Origin: Phycomyces nitens
Lineage: Eukaryota; Mucoromycota; Mucoromycetes; Mucorales; Phycomycetaceae
DNA: 64,000 nt
Assembly: GCA_022702545.1 (NCBI GenBank)
Contig: JAHRBC010000003.1
Coordinates: forward strand, 6,572,001 to 6,636,000
Direction: 5' to 3'
The notes under the pieces are model-generated. The model did no database searches. It saw only the letters and a program-made list of their open reading frames with translations, and was not told the origin of the DNA. The position numbers and the translations under genes were made by a program. Shown in pieces: positions 1-10,372 of this stretch; position 1 is the stretch's first letter; each line of letters starts with the position of its first letter.

Positions 1-29
1 GTTATACTTACTGTCTAATTCATCTGTAG

Positions 30-1181
30 CACAAAGCCATCAGAAACAAAAAACACACTGTCTGTGTGAAGGTGAAATCGAGTACTTGTGTAGGACAGTA
101 CAGACTGTCTTTTTAAATCAACCAATGCTGCTTGAAGTATCCAGTCCAGTAAAGATATGTGGAGATTTCCATGGTCAATATCCAGACCTTATTAGAGTAT
201 TCGATACTTGCCTTTATCCACCAAATTCGAGTTATCTGTTTCTAGGAGATTATGTAGATAGAGGCAAACAATCTATCGAGACAATATGTCTGCTCTTTGC
301 ATTCAAGATAAAGAATCCGGAAACGTTCAATCTCTTGAGAGGAAATCACGAGACGGCCAGTATCTCGCGTGTGTACGGATTTTACGATGAATGTAAGAAC
401 TATAACTGATAAACAAGGAATTGACTAGTTCTTTAGGTAAACGGATGTTCAATGTCAAATTATGGAAGACGTTTATCAATTGCTTCAATTGCATGCCTGT
501 TGCTGCCATAATTGATAGCAAAATCTTGTGTATGCATGGAGGTATTTCAGCAGATATCACCAACCTCGACCAGATTCGAGCCATCGAACGGCCAGTGGAC
601 ATTCCGGATTCAGGTATACCAGACGACTATATAAAAGAGATTGTTTATTTTTGGAATTTTAAAAGTATACAATTAACCGTTACCAATATAGGCATTCTTT
701 GTGATCTTCTGTGGGCCGACCCCAGTAATGAACACACAGGGTGGCAAGAGAGTACAAGAGGTGTATCGTACACATTTGGTCCCGATGCTTTGTCAAACTT
801 TCTAGATAAGATGGGACTTCAGCTTATCTGTAGAGCTCATCAGGTCGTGGAAGATGGCTATGAGTTCTTTGGCAACAAAGGTCTGGTTACGATATTCTCG
901 GCTACTAATTACTGTGGCGAATTCGATAACGCTGGATGTGTATTGAAAATAGACCGGTCATTGACCTGTTCATTTGAGGTAATTTTCTTTGGCCAGGAAT
1001 AGACACATGGTTTTTTGATCAATTGCATATTGAATCACATCATATCGTGCCTTGTAAATGCCTAATAATACTCTTATCATCTTTATCACAGATCTTCAAG
1101 CCAAAGAATCGCAAACCTACTAGTTACATCTATGCTGATGATCCTGATAGAAAATCCAAATTGCTTGCCCTGGACAATTAA
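30..1181 (+). CDS. PP1-like serine/threonine protein phosphatase catalytic subunit (5' end missing)
   Basis: Metallophosphoesterase that removes phosphate from Ser/Thr. Model: exons 30-392, 437-613, 692-978 and 1092-1181; the window opens inside an intron whose branch site and acceptor (CTAAT...TAG at 28-29) are visible, so the N-terminus is missing. The family's metal and catalytic motifs are all present: GDFHGQ, GDYVDRG, RGNHE, MHGG, RAHQ and [10 protein letters not shown]. The intron at 614-691 is 78 nt with no stop, so naive translation reads through it; removing it restores the usual [14 protein letters not shown] join. Oddities are Phe for the usual Ile in GD-I-HG, Thr for the usual Cys after RGNHE, and a non-standard tail ending LLALDN. 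It fits PP1 better than PP2A, PP2B or PPZ, but could be a fungal PP1-like paralogue. Confidence 0.9.
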
Positions 1182-1573
1182 TTGGCTGATGGTATTTGGA
1201 CTACAAGCACAGAAGATTGTAATGGTTCTTATTTAGTCGACAATCTTTTAGTCCTATCAATCAAATATGCCCTTTTTTTCTAACTGACATTCAAGGATCA
1301 GTAATCTCTTGAATTATGGACATTTACAAAGATATAAAAACATATATAATCTTATCTTTATAATTAATTCTATATCTTTTTACTTGCTTACAAGACATCA
1401 TGTAGCCTAAACTATCGCATTCTGTGTACAAGCATAGAGCTAATTACCCTTTTTTGTACAATCTACATGCTCATACATTTGCGCCATTTCTTTTTACCAG
1501 ATGTTTATTTATTTTATATGTATTTTTGCTGTCATACCAGATTGCAATGAATCATTAAAGAGAAAAAATGCGT
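1182..1573. other. Intergenic spacer between convergent genes
   Basis: This AT-rich spacer holds the 3' ends of the phosphatase gene and RPL11, which converge. I see only T-runs and AATAAT/ATTAAAG-like sequences that could serve polyadenylation. There is no open frame with coding character. Confidence 0.6.
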
Positions 1574-2585
1574 TTATTTGTTGCTGACAACACCATCGAA
1601 CTAATAAAAAAAAACGCAATTATTAATATGCTTTTAATCACAATCTCAAATATCAACTTACGCGAGTCTTGAACCATTCGACGGACTCCTCCTTCTTGAT
1701 GCGGTGGGTGGCACCAACCTTGGACTTGCAGTGCTTGCGGCGAGCGACACGGTTACCGGGACGGCCCATGACGATGTAGTAGTCCATACCGTAGATACCA
1801 ATGGAGGGATCGTACTTGATACCCAAGTCAATGTGCTCATCAATACCGAAACCAAAGTTACCGGTCTCAGAGAAGTTACGGGCACGGAGTTCGTACTCCT
1901 TGACCTTGAGACCACGCTCGAGGATCTCCTCAGCCTTGGGACCACGGACGGTGACGTGAACGGAGATCTTTTCGTTACGGCGGATACCAAAGGTACGGAC
2001 AGTATAACGAGCCTTGGAGTAGACGGGAGTCTGACCAGTCAACTGTTCGAGAACCTTGGCAGCACGGGTAAGTCTATCACCAGATTCACCAACGCAAATG
2101 TTGAGGACGAGCTTCTCAATGTGGAGAGCCTTCATCTTGTTGACGGCAACGGTCTTTTGTTCGGCACTCTATGATGACCAAAGATTAGATCGGATCAATA
2201 AAGATGAATGAAATAAAGAGTGTGTTTATTGATGAACAAATGATGGATGGTGTGATTTCGTATGGGTATAATGTAGATGTGATGTCATTGTATATGTATA
2301 TATATGTGTCTGTGTGGGTGTGTGTCTGTATATATGTGGGTGTGTCTGTGTACGCGTGTATACAGGGTGGGTATAGTGAGTCGTATTGACATGTTTTGGT
2401 GGGGTTGGATGACATGTGTCGCTCTTTGGGTTGGAGAATATGGGCCCGCGTGGTTGGTGAGGTGCGGTCCGAGGTGATTTTAGCAAGGTCGACAAAATTG
2501 GGTGATTTCTGAATCAACCCATCCAACACCAATGCATCCATCCATCCATCTGTAATCTATAAAAGAGTTCTAGCGGACGTACCAT
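1574..2585 (-). CDS. RPL11: 60S ribosomal protein L11 (uL5)
   Basis: Large-subunit ribosomal protein of the central protuberance that contacts 5S rRNA. Model of 178 aa in three exons: 2583-2585, 1662-2168 and 1574-1600. The first exon contains only the ATG, followed directly by a GTACGT donor; the acceptor at 2169-2170 leads into [12 protein letters not shown] second intron (1601-1661, donor GTAAGT) separates WFKTR from the last exon FDGVVSNK. Without that splice the protein would end prematurely. Family signatures are clear: [46 protein letters not shown] and [13 protein letters not shown]. Codon use is strongly biased, as in a highly expressed gene, which also creates a long antisense open frame. 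The 414-nt first intron is long for this locus; I looked for a box C/D snoRNA in it and saw none. Confidence 0.97.
2372..2387 (-). other. 16-nt match to the phage T7 promoter core in RPL11 intron 1
   Basis: Read on the minus strand the sequence is AATACGACTCACTATA, identical to the core of the T7 class III promoter. The flanks differ: C instead of T before it, and CCC instead of GGG after it. It lies inside the first intron of RPL11, in the transcribed strand's orientation. It has no expected role in a fungal nucleus. It may be coincidence or a vector/adapter trace at an assembly join. Confidence 0.6.
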
Positions 2586-5500
2586 GGTTATTGGTAGAAC
2601 CTAGAGGTCAATTGGCAGGGGGAAAAGGAAGGCTCTCTGGGTTTGCCAGAAGGTGAGGATGGTATATGCCTTGCCCGTCTTGGCCACACTAGGGCCAAGC
2701 CACAATTCAATGTCAGGACGTCCCTTTATTCACGCTTTCCATGCATGATTTTATTCCCCAATAAAAACCTCTTTTTTACATTTATTCTATTATACAAAAA
2801 AAAGTTGATTGGTACGAATAAATACAATTAAAACCAATTATCTAAAGGTATATTTTAAGATGGCTTGTTAAAACAAGTTTAAACTTTGAATTCTGTAACT
2901 TGAATATTCTGTGCTTTTTTTGTTTTGTTTAATATGACATGTAAAATTAATACTTGTCATAGCTTTAAAACGAAATAGTTTTATTCCATTATTGAAAGAG
3001 TAAAAAGACATGCCAATAAATCATGAACATGAACTGGGTAAATATAGCTAATGGTATCTACAGGTGTTTTCCAACGAATATTTAGCCATCACTTGAATTG
3101 GACATTACTATCCAAAGCTTCCATTTGTTCCTTTTGTGTTTTAAAAAGAGGTTGCGAGATCAAAAGGAGCCAATATCGAAATGATGTTTTATCAAGATTT
3201 TCATAGCCACAAAAGATGTCTATGGTTAATATCCTTTTTTATTACTTTGTCAGTGAATACACCAACCAGTCACCAAGACAAGAATATTGTCCATAGAATT
3301 GCACATAAAATATTGTAGATATGTACCAAGGTGTATGTGTTTAACGAATTTGTGATATCTCAAGCAGGTAATATTATAAAGACGATCCACATGGACAAGT
3401 GGTCACCAACTCCTTTAATATTATCTTGTAAAATCACCAAGTTCTAAGACATGTTTGTTATGAATGGGTATATAAAACTAGTTATATCAATAGCCAAGTT
3501 AATTGAGGCCAATATTTCTATATAGGCTGTGACCAATTGGGCATAATTAACATGAACTTAATTTCATATTATTAATGAATTGCAGTGTAACCAAATTGTT
3601 AAATAATAAAAGCGGGGGAGGGATTGGTGATACCTACATGGTCACCAATTGCTTTGGTGTAGAATCTTGTTCCGTGTTCCACCAGCAGGGCATTTGTCAC
3701 CTCTTTCGGTGCCAAGATGGACTAGCAGTGCTTTTGAAATAGAATGGTAACATAATAATCATGGGTTTTTGGCCAGTGCTTTGTAAAGTCTAGGCTGATT
3801 GTGGCCTTACACCTTGTCCTTTATCAATGATTTTATACACAATCCACACAGCTACATTATCTCTGTGTGATATTTAAGTACATGGTCTATATTCATTCAT
3901 AAAACTCGGAAAGATTGTTAAATTGGCTCTTTTTTACCTTTATAATCCGTGTTTAACTATCTTTGTGTTTTCTATCTTATAAACCAACTTGGACAAAGAA
4001 AATCTTGGATTTGAACAGGGTATATATGGACCATTAAACAGATTAATTTTATTTTAAAAATCTAAAGTATTTCCATACAAAAGCCAGGCATTTTTCATTA
4101 ATTGTTATATGCTTTAAAAAGTCTTTTGAGACTAAATCCTTTGTTTGCAGATTATGTTACTTGTATATACAAAATGATTCAGTTTGGAACAAAAAACCAG
4201 CTTATAAGATTTAAAATGTTTATTGATTTCATCGAGTGCAGACAGACACTGTTTTTTTTTTCAAAGTACAACAGTAACAAATAGCTGGAATTTTCTACTT
4301 TTTCTATTGCTAGAATTTTTTTAAATGAGATGCCAAAATAAATGAGGTTTTAACAAAATGTAATGATCAAAGAAAACAGTAAATATCAACCGATATGAAA
4401 ATATGTTTTATTTTTGGATAATCAAATATGTGGTCGGGACAGGTTTGATTTTGTATTCGTTGGACATTTGAATAACATTAGAAATGATAGTAAAATGAGA
4501 TTTGATAAAGAGGCTTATAATCCCAAAGTATTTAATCCTACATCTACAATAAAAAGATACTAGGATTTGAGTAAATAGTTGAAGCATTTTTTATTGAGAT
4601 TTTTTTTTAAAAAAATAATTGATCAAAAGAGTTTTATACTCTTTTGAAATTATGTCCGGACGATATCTTTCCTAGTTAAACAAAACAAGGAAAGAGTAAA
4701 GCATTTCCAAGGAACCGTTATTTGTTTGGGCACCTATCCTAAAAAAGATCTTTGACATGTATTGATCTAGAATGAGAGAATCAAGATGCTTCTTCTGCTC
4801 CAGCTAATGCGATCAATTCTCTCAAGAGCCACACTATTATGGATCACTATTTGGCTATAGATATTGATTTTCAATGCTTTTTTTTGTCTCTAAAGATGAT
4901 ATATATCATCAGAATAACTTGCATATCACCAACTATTCAACCCGTCCTTATTCCTGACTAGCTTCAGCAAACTGGTAGCAATTCTTTCCTTTCTTCTTTT
5001 TGTAATTACTGCCAATACGCGAGAAGAATTTTCGGCATTTTTATAGTTAAGAAAAAGATAGTATATGGGTCATAAAGAAAGTTCCAAGTTCTGGATTCAG
5101 TAATTGAGCGATAACACACTGTTTTGTTTGTTATTCACAATAATCACAGTTTTCTTGCTTGGGTATTCTGACTAACAGGGAAAAATAAAATGAATTGGAT
5201 TTTTATACCATACTTTATTAGTATTTTTGCTAATTCCCATGGTGTCAGACCTGTTTTTAGAGTATATATCTAACAGTGTTACCTCTCAATACAGCAAATA
5301 ATTTGGCGTGCTCATTCTTCCCAATTTTATCCCAATAACAGACATAATACACGAATTAACAGATGATCGCAGTATATTTAAGCTTTCTAATATCATCACC
5401 AGTGAGAAATATAATATTTGGAATACATGATAGGACATGGAATAACTTTTGTGATATACAATTTCTATATACACAACAGAAAACAACGAGAGAATATAAC

Positions 5501-7009
5501 AACATCCAAAAGTTTTTGGTTTCTAGTTTTACAGGAACATTTATTGGTTCGCAAAAAAATGCATTATAAGTTGGGATACTGTTGTTCCAAAAACAAAAAC
5601 CAATTGTCAATACCAAGCTCAAAAACACAAGCCCGGAGACGTCTGCTATCCGATTATTTTACTCATTGGTTATTATATTAATGATATCGCTTGTGGATCA
5701 AAAGATGCGTTGAAAAGATTATCTTGAGGACCATACGAAAGATCCTCTCGTCCTTGATGCCATGAAACACAATAGATGTCTTTTCACTATTAAACCTAGA
5801 GAGAGGGATTTTCTGATAGTTAAAGAATACAAGTAGACTCTAAAGAAATACTCGATTGCCAGGCCCTTTAATAGTATCATTAGGATCCCAAAGCTAAACT
5901 TGGATTTTGTACCGAGAACTAGAGGAATTACATGGACAATTGAAATATGATGGGAAAGAGCCTTTATGCTTAGAGGACCATCACTTTAAGAAATATACTC
6001 CTTGTTTTCAAGCAGTAACGTGCCTAAAAGTGTTTGGTCTTTAATTTTACAGAAAAAAGGTGTGCATATACTCTATCAGCATGCTCATGTGCCATGTTCC
6101 TGCGTATTACGTTGGAAGCAGTATCATGATTCTTGTTGAACCTGTTCTTTTTGCAAAAAATCATTTGAAAGAAGAAAATGTGATGAATGCTCTTTGGCCC
6201 ACCCTTTTTTTAACAAGACTTTGGTAGTTCTTAGTACAGATATGCCTAAAAGGTGGCCCATCAAGCAATTGTAAACAATCATATACAAAAAGGCGTAAAT
6301 ATTACCACATAAAAGAAACTATTCAAAATCGTCTCACTAAAAAGAATGATTCCAAATATGGATTTATTAAAGCCAGTGCAACACTTGATAGTGACTGCTT
6401 AAATGAGTGTGTGACATTGTTTTCCCAGGAAACAAAATCGAGATTTTGTCTTGAACCCCTTGAGAGTGTTTTTGATGGTATTCCAGGCCAAGCAGACTCT
6501 GAGGTCTCCCTTGATATTCCACCTGTTACCCAGAAAAAAAGGCTGTCATGAATGAATTAAAGAAAGAAGGCCAAATGCTCCGGGAGGAATATTAAATTGT
6601 GCGGGCCGCGGCAAATACTCAATTTCAATCAATTGGTCGCAGTTTTGTGAAATGCTGTATTCAATATATGGCTCGATAGAAGAAGAAGAAGAAAGTGACT
6701 TTGAGGATTTATGATATCGTATTTCGTCAGTGAAAGCCAAAAAGTCAATTATAGTATTCCGAATGACATCTTTTTAAAATTTACACGATCCAAACCTAAA
6801 GAAAACGTATGTTGTTTTTTTTATAGAGCCTTGAAAGTCTTTCTTTCTTTCTTTCTTTTTTGAAATTGGTCAATAATATTACTATATTTGATACAAAAAT
6901 AAAATAAACATTCACAACAAACATCTTCAAAGAAGAATAAGTTTTGATCTGATAACAAATATGTTTAACTCAGCTTTTTATTCTGATGAGTCGGAAGGGA
7001 AAGAAGGAA
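2586..7009. other. Gene-poor AT-rich stretch (4.4 kb)
   Basis: The part next to RPL11 is its promoter side. From about 2.9 to 5.7 kb no open frame has family resemblance or believable exon structure. One 8-bp inverted repeat, ATTGGTGA...TCACCAAT, lies at 3623-3649, and GGTCACCAA recurs near 3400 and 3641. A decayed coding region (listed separately) occupies about 5.9-6.7 kb. A (TTTC)n run lies near 6840. Confidence 0.6.
5905..6717 (+). pseudogene. Decayed protein-coding relic, family unknown
   Basis: Protein-like segments occur on one strand, broken by stops and frame changes. The first reads RELEELHGQLKYDGKEPLC (about 5917-5973) and runs on to CLKVFGL. The next contains a Cys-rich block, CSFCKKSF then RRKCDECSLAHPFF (about 6144-6205). 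After a shift comes KYGFIKASATLDSDCLNECV (about 6357-6416), running on to a stop at about 6549. A final segment, NAPGGILNCAGRGKYSIS, continues into an acidic EEEEESDFEDL tail ending near 6710. The Cys spacing suggests a zinc-binding module. I do not recognise the family. A transposon-encoded or duplicated gene relic is likely, but this is inference. Confidence 0.35.
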
Positions 7010-8195
7010 TTAATCTGACTTTTTGGATCGAACTATAAAAAAATAACAACGGTAAATAAATAAATAAATAAAGCAAAGGGCATCAAAAATAATAATAATA
7101 TCGAAGCTTACCATCGTTACGGATAGGTATCTTGAGACCCTGCTTGGCAAACACCTTTGAGAGTTCAGTCGATTCTATACATTCATTCAAAAAACAGAAT
7201 GGTTAATGGGAAACATCTCTGTCTTGTTTGATATCTTACCTGTCATTCCGGGAAACTGGCGAGGGTACACAGAAATAAGAGACATTCAATAACCTGATTT
7301 ATTTACTTGTTGCAGACATTACCTTTTTGGCTGAATAGACAGTAAATGGGTCCGAGAATATCTGAGCAATAATCGAAGAAGTGGCATCTTCTTGAAAGTC
7401 GGAACTATTTCGAATGAATGAGTTTTTTTGGGAGTCTAATGTGCAACCAGTCTTACCTGACTAGTTTCATCAGACTGAAGCGAAGGGTGTACCGGCCTTC
7501 TGTACGGATACTGAGATCAGGGAATGCAAAGTAAAGGCCTTGTTCGCCCTCTGTGTTCTTGAGTAAGCTTGGTGAGCTTACAAGGGAACCCATGAGAACG
7601 CGAGTGCATTTGGGAGGGTTGGAAATAATATTCCGTTCTTCTTTACGATCATCTGACCAGAGAGTTACGTGCAATACAAAGAAAGGAATTTGAAGTGTCC
7701 TAAGCAATGGTAATGTTAAGCCAAACAGCCATGCGAGTCTCTTGGAGTCCTTACTGGATATCAAGCATTGCTGTCTCTTGACCCTTTTGCCTGACAACCA
7801 ATTGCACAATAGGAGGTGGATCTATTGGTCTTCTGTCCTTTTCACCAAAGCCACACATCCGTGCGTGAAGGGGTTGTTGAGATACGATAAGTTCATACGT
7901 TCTATAAACCCAAGGACATTAAATAAATATGGCCAGGCAAAAGGCAGCCTAACCTCATCTCACGCTCATCGTAGCCAATAGATCCACATTGGGCTGATTC
8001 AACTGGTTTTTCTTTTTGTTCAGGTACTTGTTGTAATGTGTCATGGCGCCCAGAAGGGTCTGACATGACAGGTTCTGTGGGATAAGATTCATAAAAGGGA
8101 TGGGGATTAATTGGAGGAAACCTAGAGTCCTCGTAGCGTGCACGAGGAGAGGCTTCGTAATGAGGTGAGGGTGCTTTGTAGTGTGTATGAGACAT
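7010..8195 (-). CDS. Velvet-domain regulatory protein
   Basis: Velvet proteins are fungal NF-kappaB-like DNA-binding regulators of development and secondary metabolism, acting in the nucleus alone or as heterodimers. Model of 271 aa in seven exons: 8195-7954, 7901-7755, 7699-7457, 7404-7323, 7255-7240 (16 nt), 7174-7112 and 7032-7010. The disordered N-terminus (about 80 residues, rich in Pro, His and Tyr) precedes the velvet domain. That domain begins [20 protein letters not shown], continues [14 protein letters not shown] and [10 protein letters not shown], then ends [17 protein letters not shown] and [15 protein letters not shown]. After KIPIRND only a short basic tail follows, so this is a compact velvet protein nearer VelB/VosA size than VeA. 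Subfamily assignment is not possible by eye. Confidence 0.94.
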
Positions 8196-8502
8196 GGAAT
8201 ACGCAAAACGGGTTTAAAAATACCAAAGCAAAGGAAAACATGGGATTACATAAATTTAAACGGGTAAATGTTCAGACAGGCACATTTACGAGTAATACAG
8301 CAAATGAAAATCAACGTCGTAGCCAATAAGAATAAATGTCGCATTCTTATTTATTTATATACCAAAAATCGCATTTTTGTCATATATATATATATATTGT
8401 ATGTATATTTATCTTGATATTGGCATCAAAATGTCCTTTGGCTCTAGTAATATATTTCCATGACCATTGCCGTCATATCTCTTATCTATTATATGTCCTC
8501 TT
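8196..8502. promoter_or_regulatory. Spacer upstream of the velvet gene
   Basis: About 300 bp between the velvet start codon and the 3' end of the GT49-like gene, both on the minus strand. It must carry the velvet promoter. A short (AT)n tract lies at about 8382-8398. No specific element can be named. Confidence 0.5.
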
Positions 8503-10062
8503 TCAGTGTGGCTTGCCTATCAACCCTCTGCCCTCTTTCAGAATCACTCTTGAACATTGTTCTCTAACATGAGCTGCCCGGGGACTCTTCCAGAGCCCAA
8601 GAGCACCCAATTGGCGGCCATGGTAGATGCATTGCTCCCAAAAGTACTTTGCATACATTCTTGTTTCAATTACATGCTGTTTGAACCCAAAAGATAATAA
8701 ATAAATAAATATATGTATACATAATATCTATGCAGGACTTTATCTTTACTCACATTGATATGCCCAATGAACTCTGGCTCAGATACCGTCAGCACATACT
8801 CACTGCCCATTCCATAAAACTCTCCACCTGACAGATAGCTCTCAAAGAAGCATGCAGATCTCTGGTCAAGGAATCTTTCAGGGCACCTACCGAATAAAGC
8901 TAAGGATCTTTCTCTCTAATCTCTCTAGACTTACCATGGCACAGCCGTCTTGCTTTGTATGGCTATAGGTGAATAACTAGGATCATAATGTTTGACCAGG
9001 TAAATGCTTTCGGTGGCTTGCCATTGTCGAAGATCCATAGGATCCATGGGTGTGATTGTATTATTGGATATTTCTTCCAGGATCTCTAGCTTGGTTGCCG
9101 GGAGGGCTGGTGAGTTGAACATGGGCAACACAAGCATATGTCCATTATCCAGCAGGGTCTGGTAGCCAGTCTGGTTAGCCTTCCAGGTTGTCTGCAGATG
9201 TGGGCTGGGTAGAACACCAATAGGCATGTCACACACATATCCGGTGCGGGCATACAACCTTGCCACGTTGCGTTGGCCATTCCTTGAGATCAACATGGCT
9301 GCGATTCCTTCTGCTGTCTTTTCTGGGATTTCTAGGAGGTGGATATCCACCTGCCCAAAAATATCCGGCCTCTTCCTGTGCTCTTCCACAATTGGACCCA
9401 ATTCCCCCATACTTCTTTCTCCTTTGGATACCATCAAGGTAGCCGATATCGGACCTAGTGTTTAGAGTCAGATTTAGAAGGAGTGTTTTGGAACGTGCTG
9501 TAAACCATACTGTACCTGGCCATCTCTCTACCAGTCGGCGAAATGCAGGCCAGTCTGCGGTCCCGAGTCCCGTAGTGAGCGTAAGATTAGAATTGGGGGC
9601 TTTTCCTTTGAGCCAGTACGGCTCCGTGTTACGGGTGGTACCATAATGAGATAATGGTAAAAGTTTGGACATTCGAAGACCGTGCGATAACGTATCCAAC
9701 ATTGAATAATCCTGGGCTGATAGACAACAATTTAGCTTCAAGTTGTATAGCTTATCGTGATCCATACCAGAGTCATATGTACGCTGAGGCATGGATAGGC
9801 CTGAATTTGACAGTCCATTAGGATGCAGGTACCAAGAAGTAAGGTGGCCTGCTGTCAGATACAGGGAAAACACAACATAGCAACACAGCAGGAAACAAGA
9901 GAAAGGGTATCGTCCTACAAAGCCTTCGCCGGACTGAAGGTATTTTTTTTTAACCAGTAGAATTTTACTGATTCCATGACGTTTTAATGTTGCCAACAAG
10001 GCGGGTTTTGGCGACAGATCGTTTTCATGAACCATTGTAGATGAGAAAGAACCTGGCAACAT
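8503..10062 (-). CDS. LARGE/GT49-like Golgi glycosyltransferase
   Basis: Predicted type II Golgi membrane glycosyltransferase of family GT49 (related to the LARGE and B4GAT1 transferase domains). Model of 457 aa in four exons: 10062-9516, 9454-8935, 8886-8754 and 8676-8503. A short cytosolic region precedes a hydrophobic anchor, FSCFLLCCYVVFSLYLTAGH, near residue 53. Luminal signatures include RPDIFGQVDIHLLEI, RTGYVCDMPIGVL and YSPIAIQSKTAVPW. These are followed across a splice by CPERFLDQRSACFFESYLSG and GSEYVLTVSEPEFIGHIN, the usual GT49 C-terminal layout. MVHEND, 9 residues downstream, is an alternative start. The next gene diverges from it and is also glycosyltransferase-like, so the two may serve the same glycan. 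Acceptor and donor sugars are unknown. Confidence 0.87.
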
Positions 10063-10372
10063 TATAAATAAATGTGCTTGTATAAGCCAGATTCGAGGAG
10101 CTTCTTACTCCTTAATGATCCCAAGGGGCTTCTTTATAGACCCCTTTGAAGGGACTCTAAAGGGGTGAGGGGGTAAAGGTCAAATTGAATTTATTTATTT
10201 ATTTAACTTGCACCAAATAGAACTTGTTGTCCAAGTCACGTCATCCATACATTAGGAAAACGTTTTAAAAAAAACGAGCACAAAGCCAAAAAGAAAAGCA
10301 CTCGAGCCAAACCAAGCCAAAAGGAAAGCAACCGATGAACAAAGAATAAAACCAACCTAGTGCACAAGAAGC
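10063..10372. promoter_or_regulatory. Shared divergent promoter of two glycosyltransferase-like genes
   Basis: This 310-bp spacer separates two start codons that read outward. It contains the direct motif AAGGGG...AAAGGGG near 10129-10170 and a (TTTA)n run near 10190-10205. Co-expression of the pair is inferred only from this arrangement. Confidence 0.5.

Noticed and set aside
1704..2174. 156-codon open frame antisense to RPL11
   Set aside because: It is a shadow produced by the strong codon bias of the ribosomal protein gene; no motif, and the sense frame is certain.
2169..2582. RPL11 intron 1 considered as a snoRNA host
   Set aside because: No paired box C (RTGATGA) and box D (CTGA) with a terminal stem could be found on the transcribed strand.
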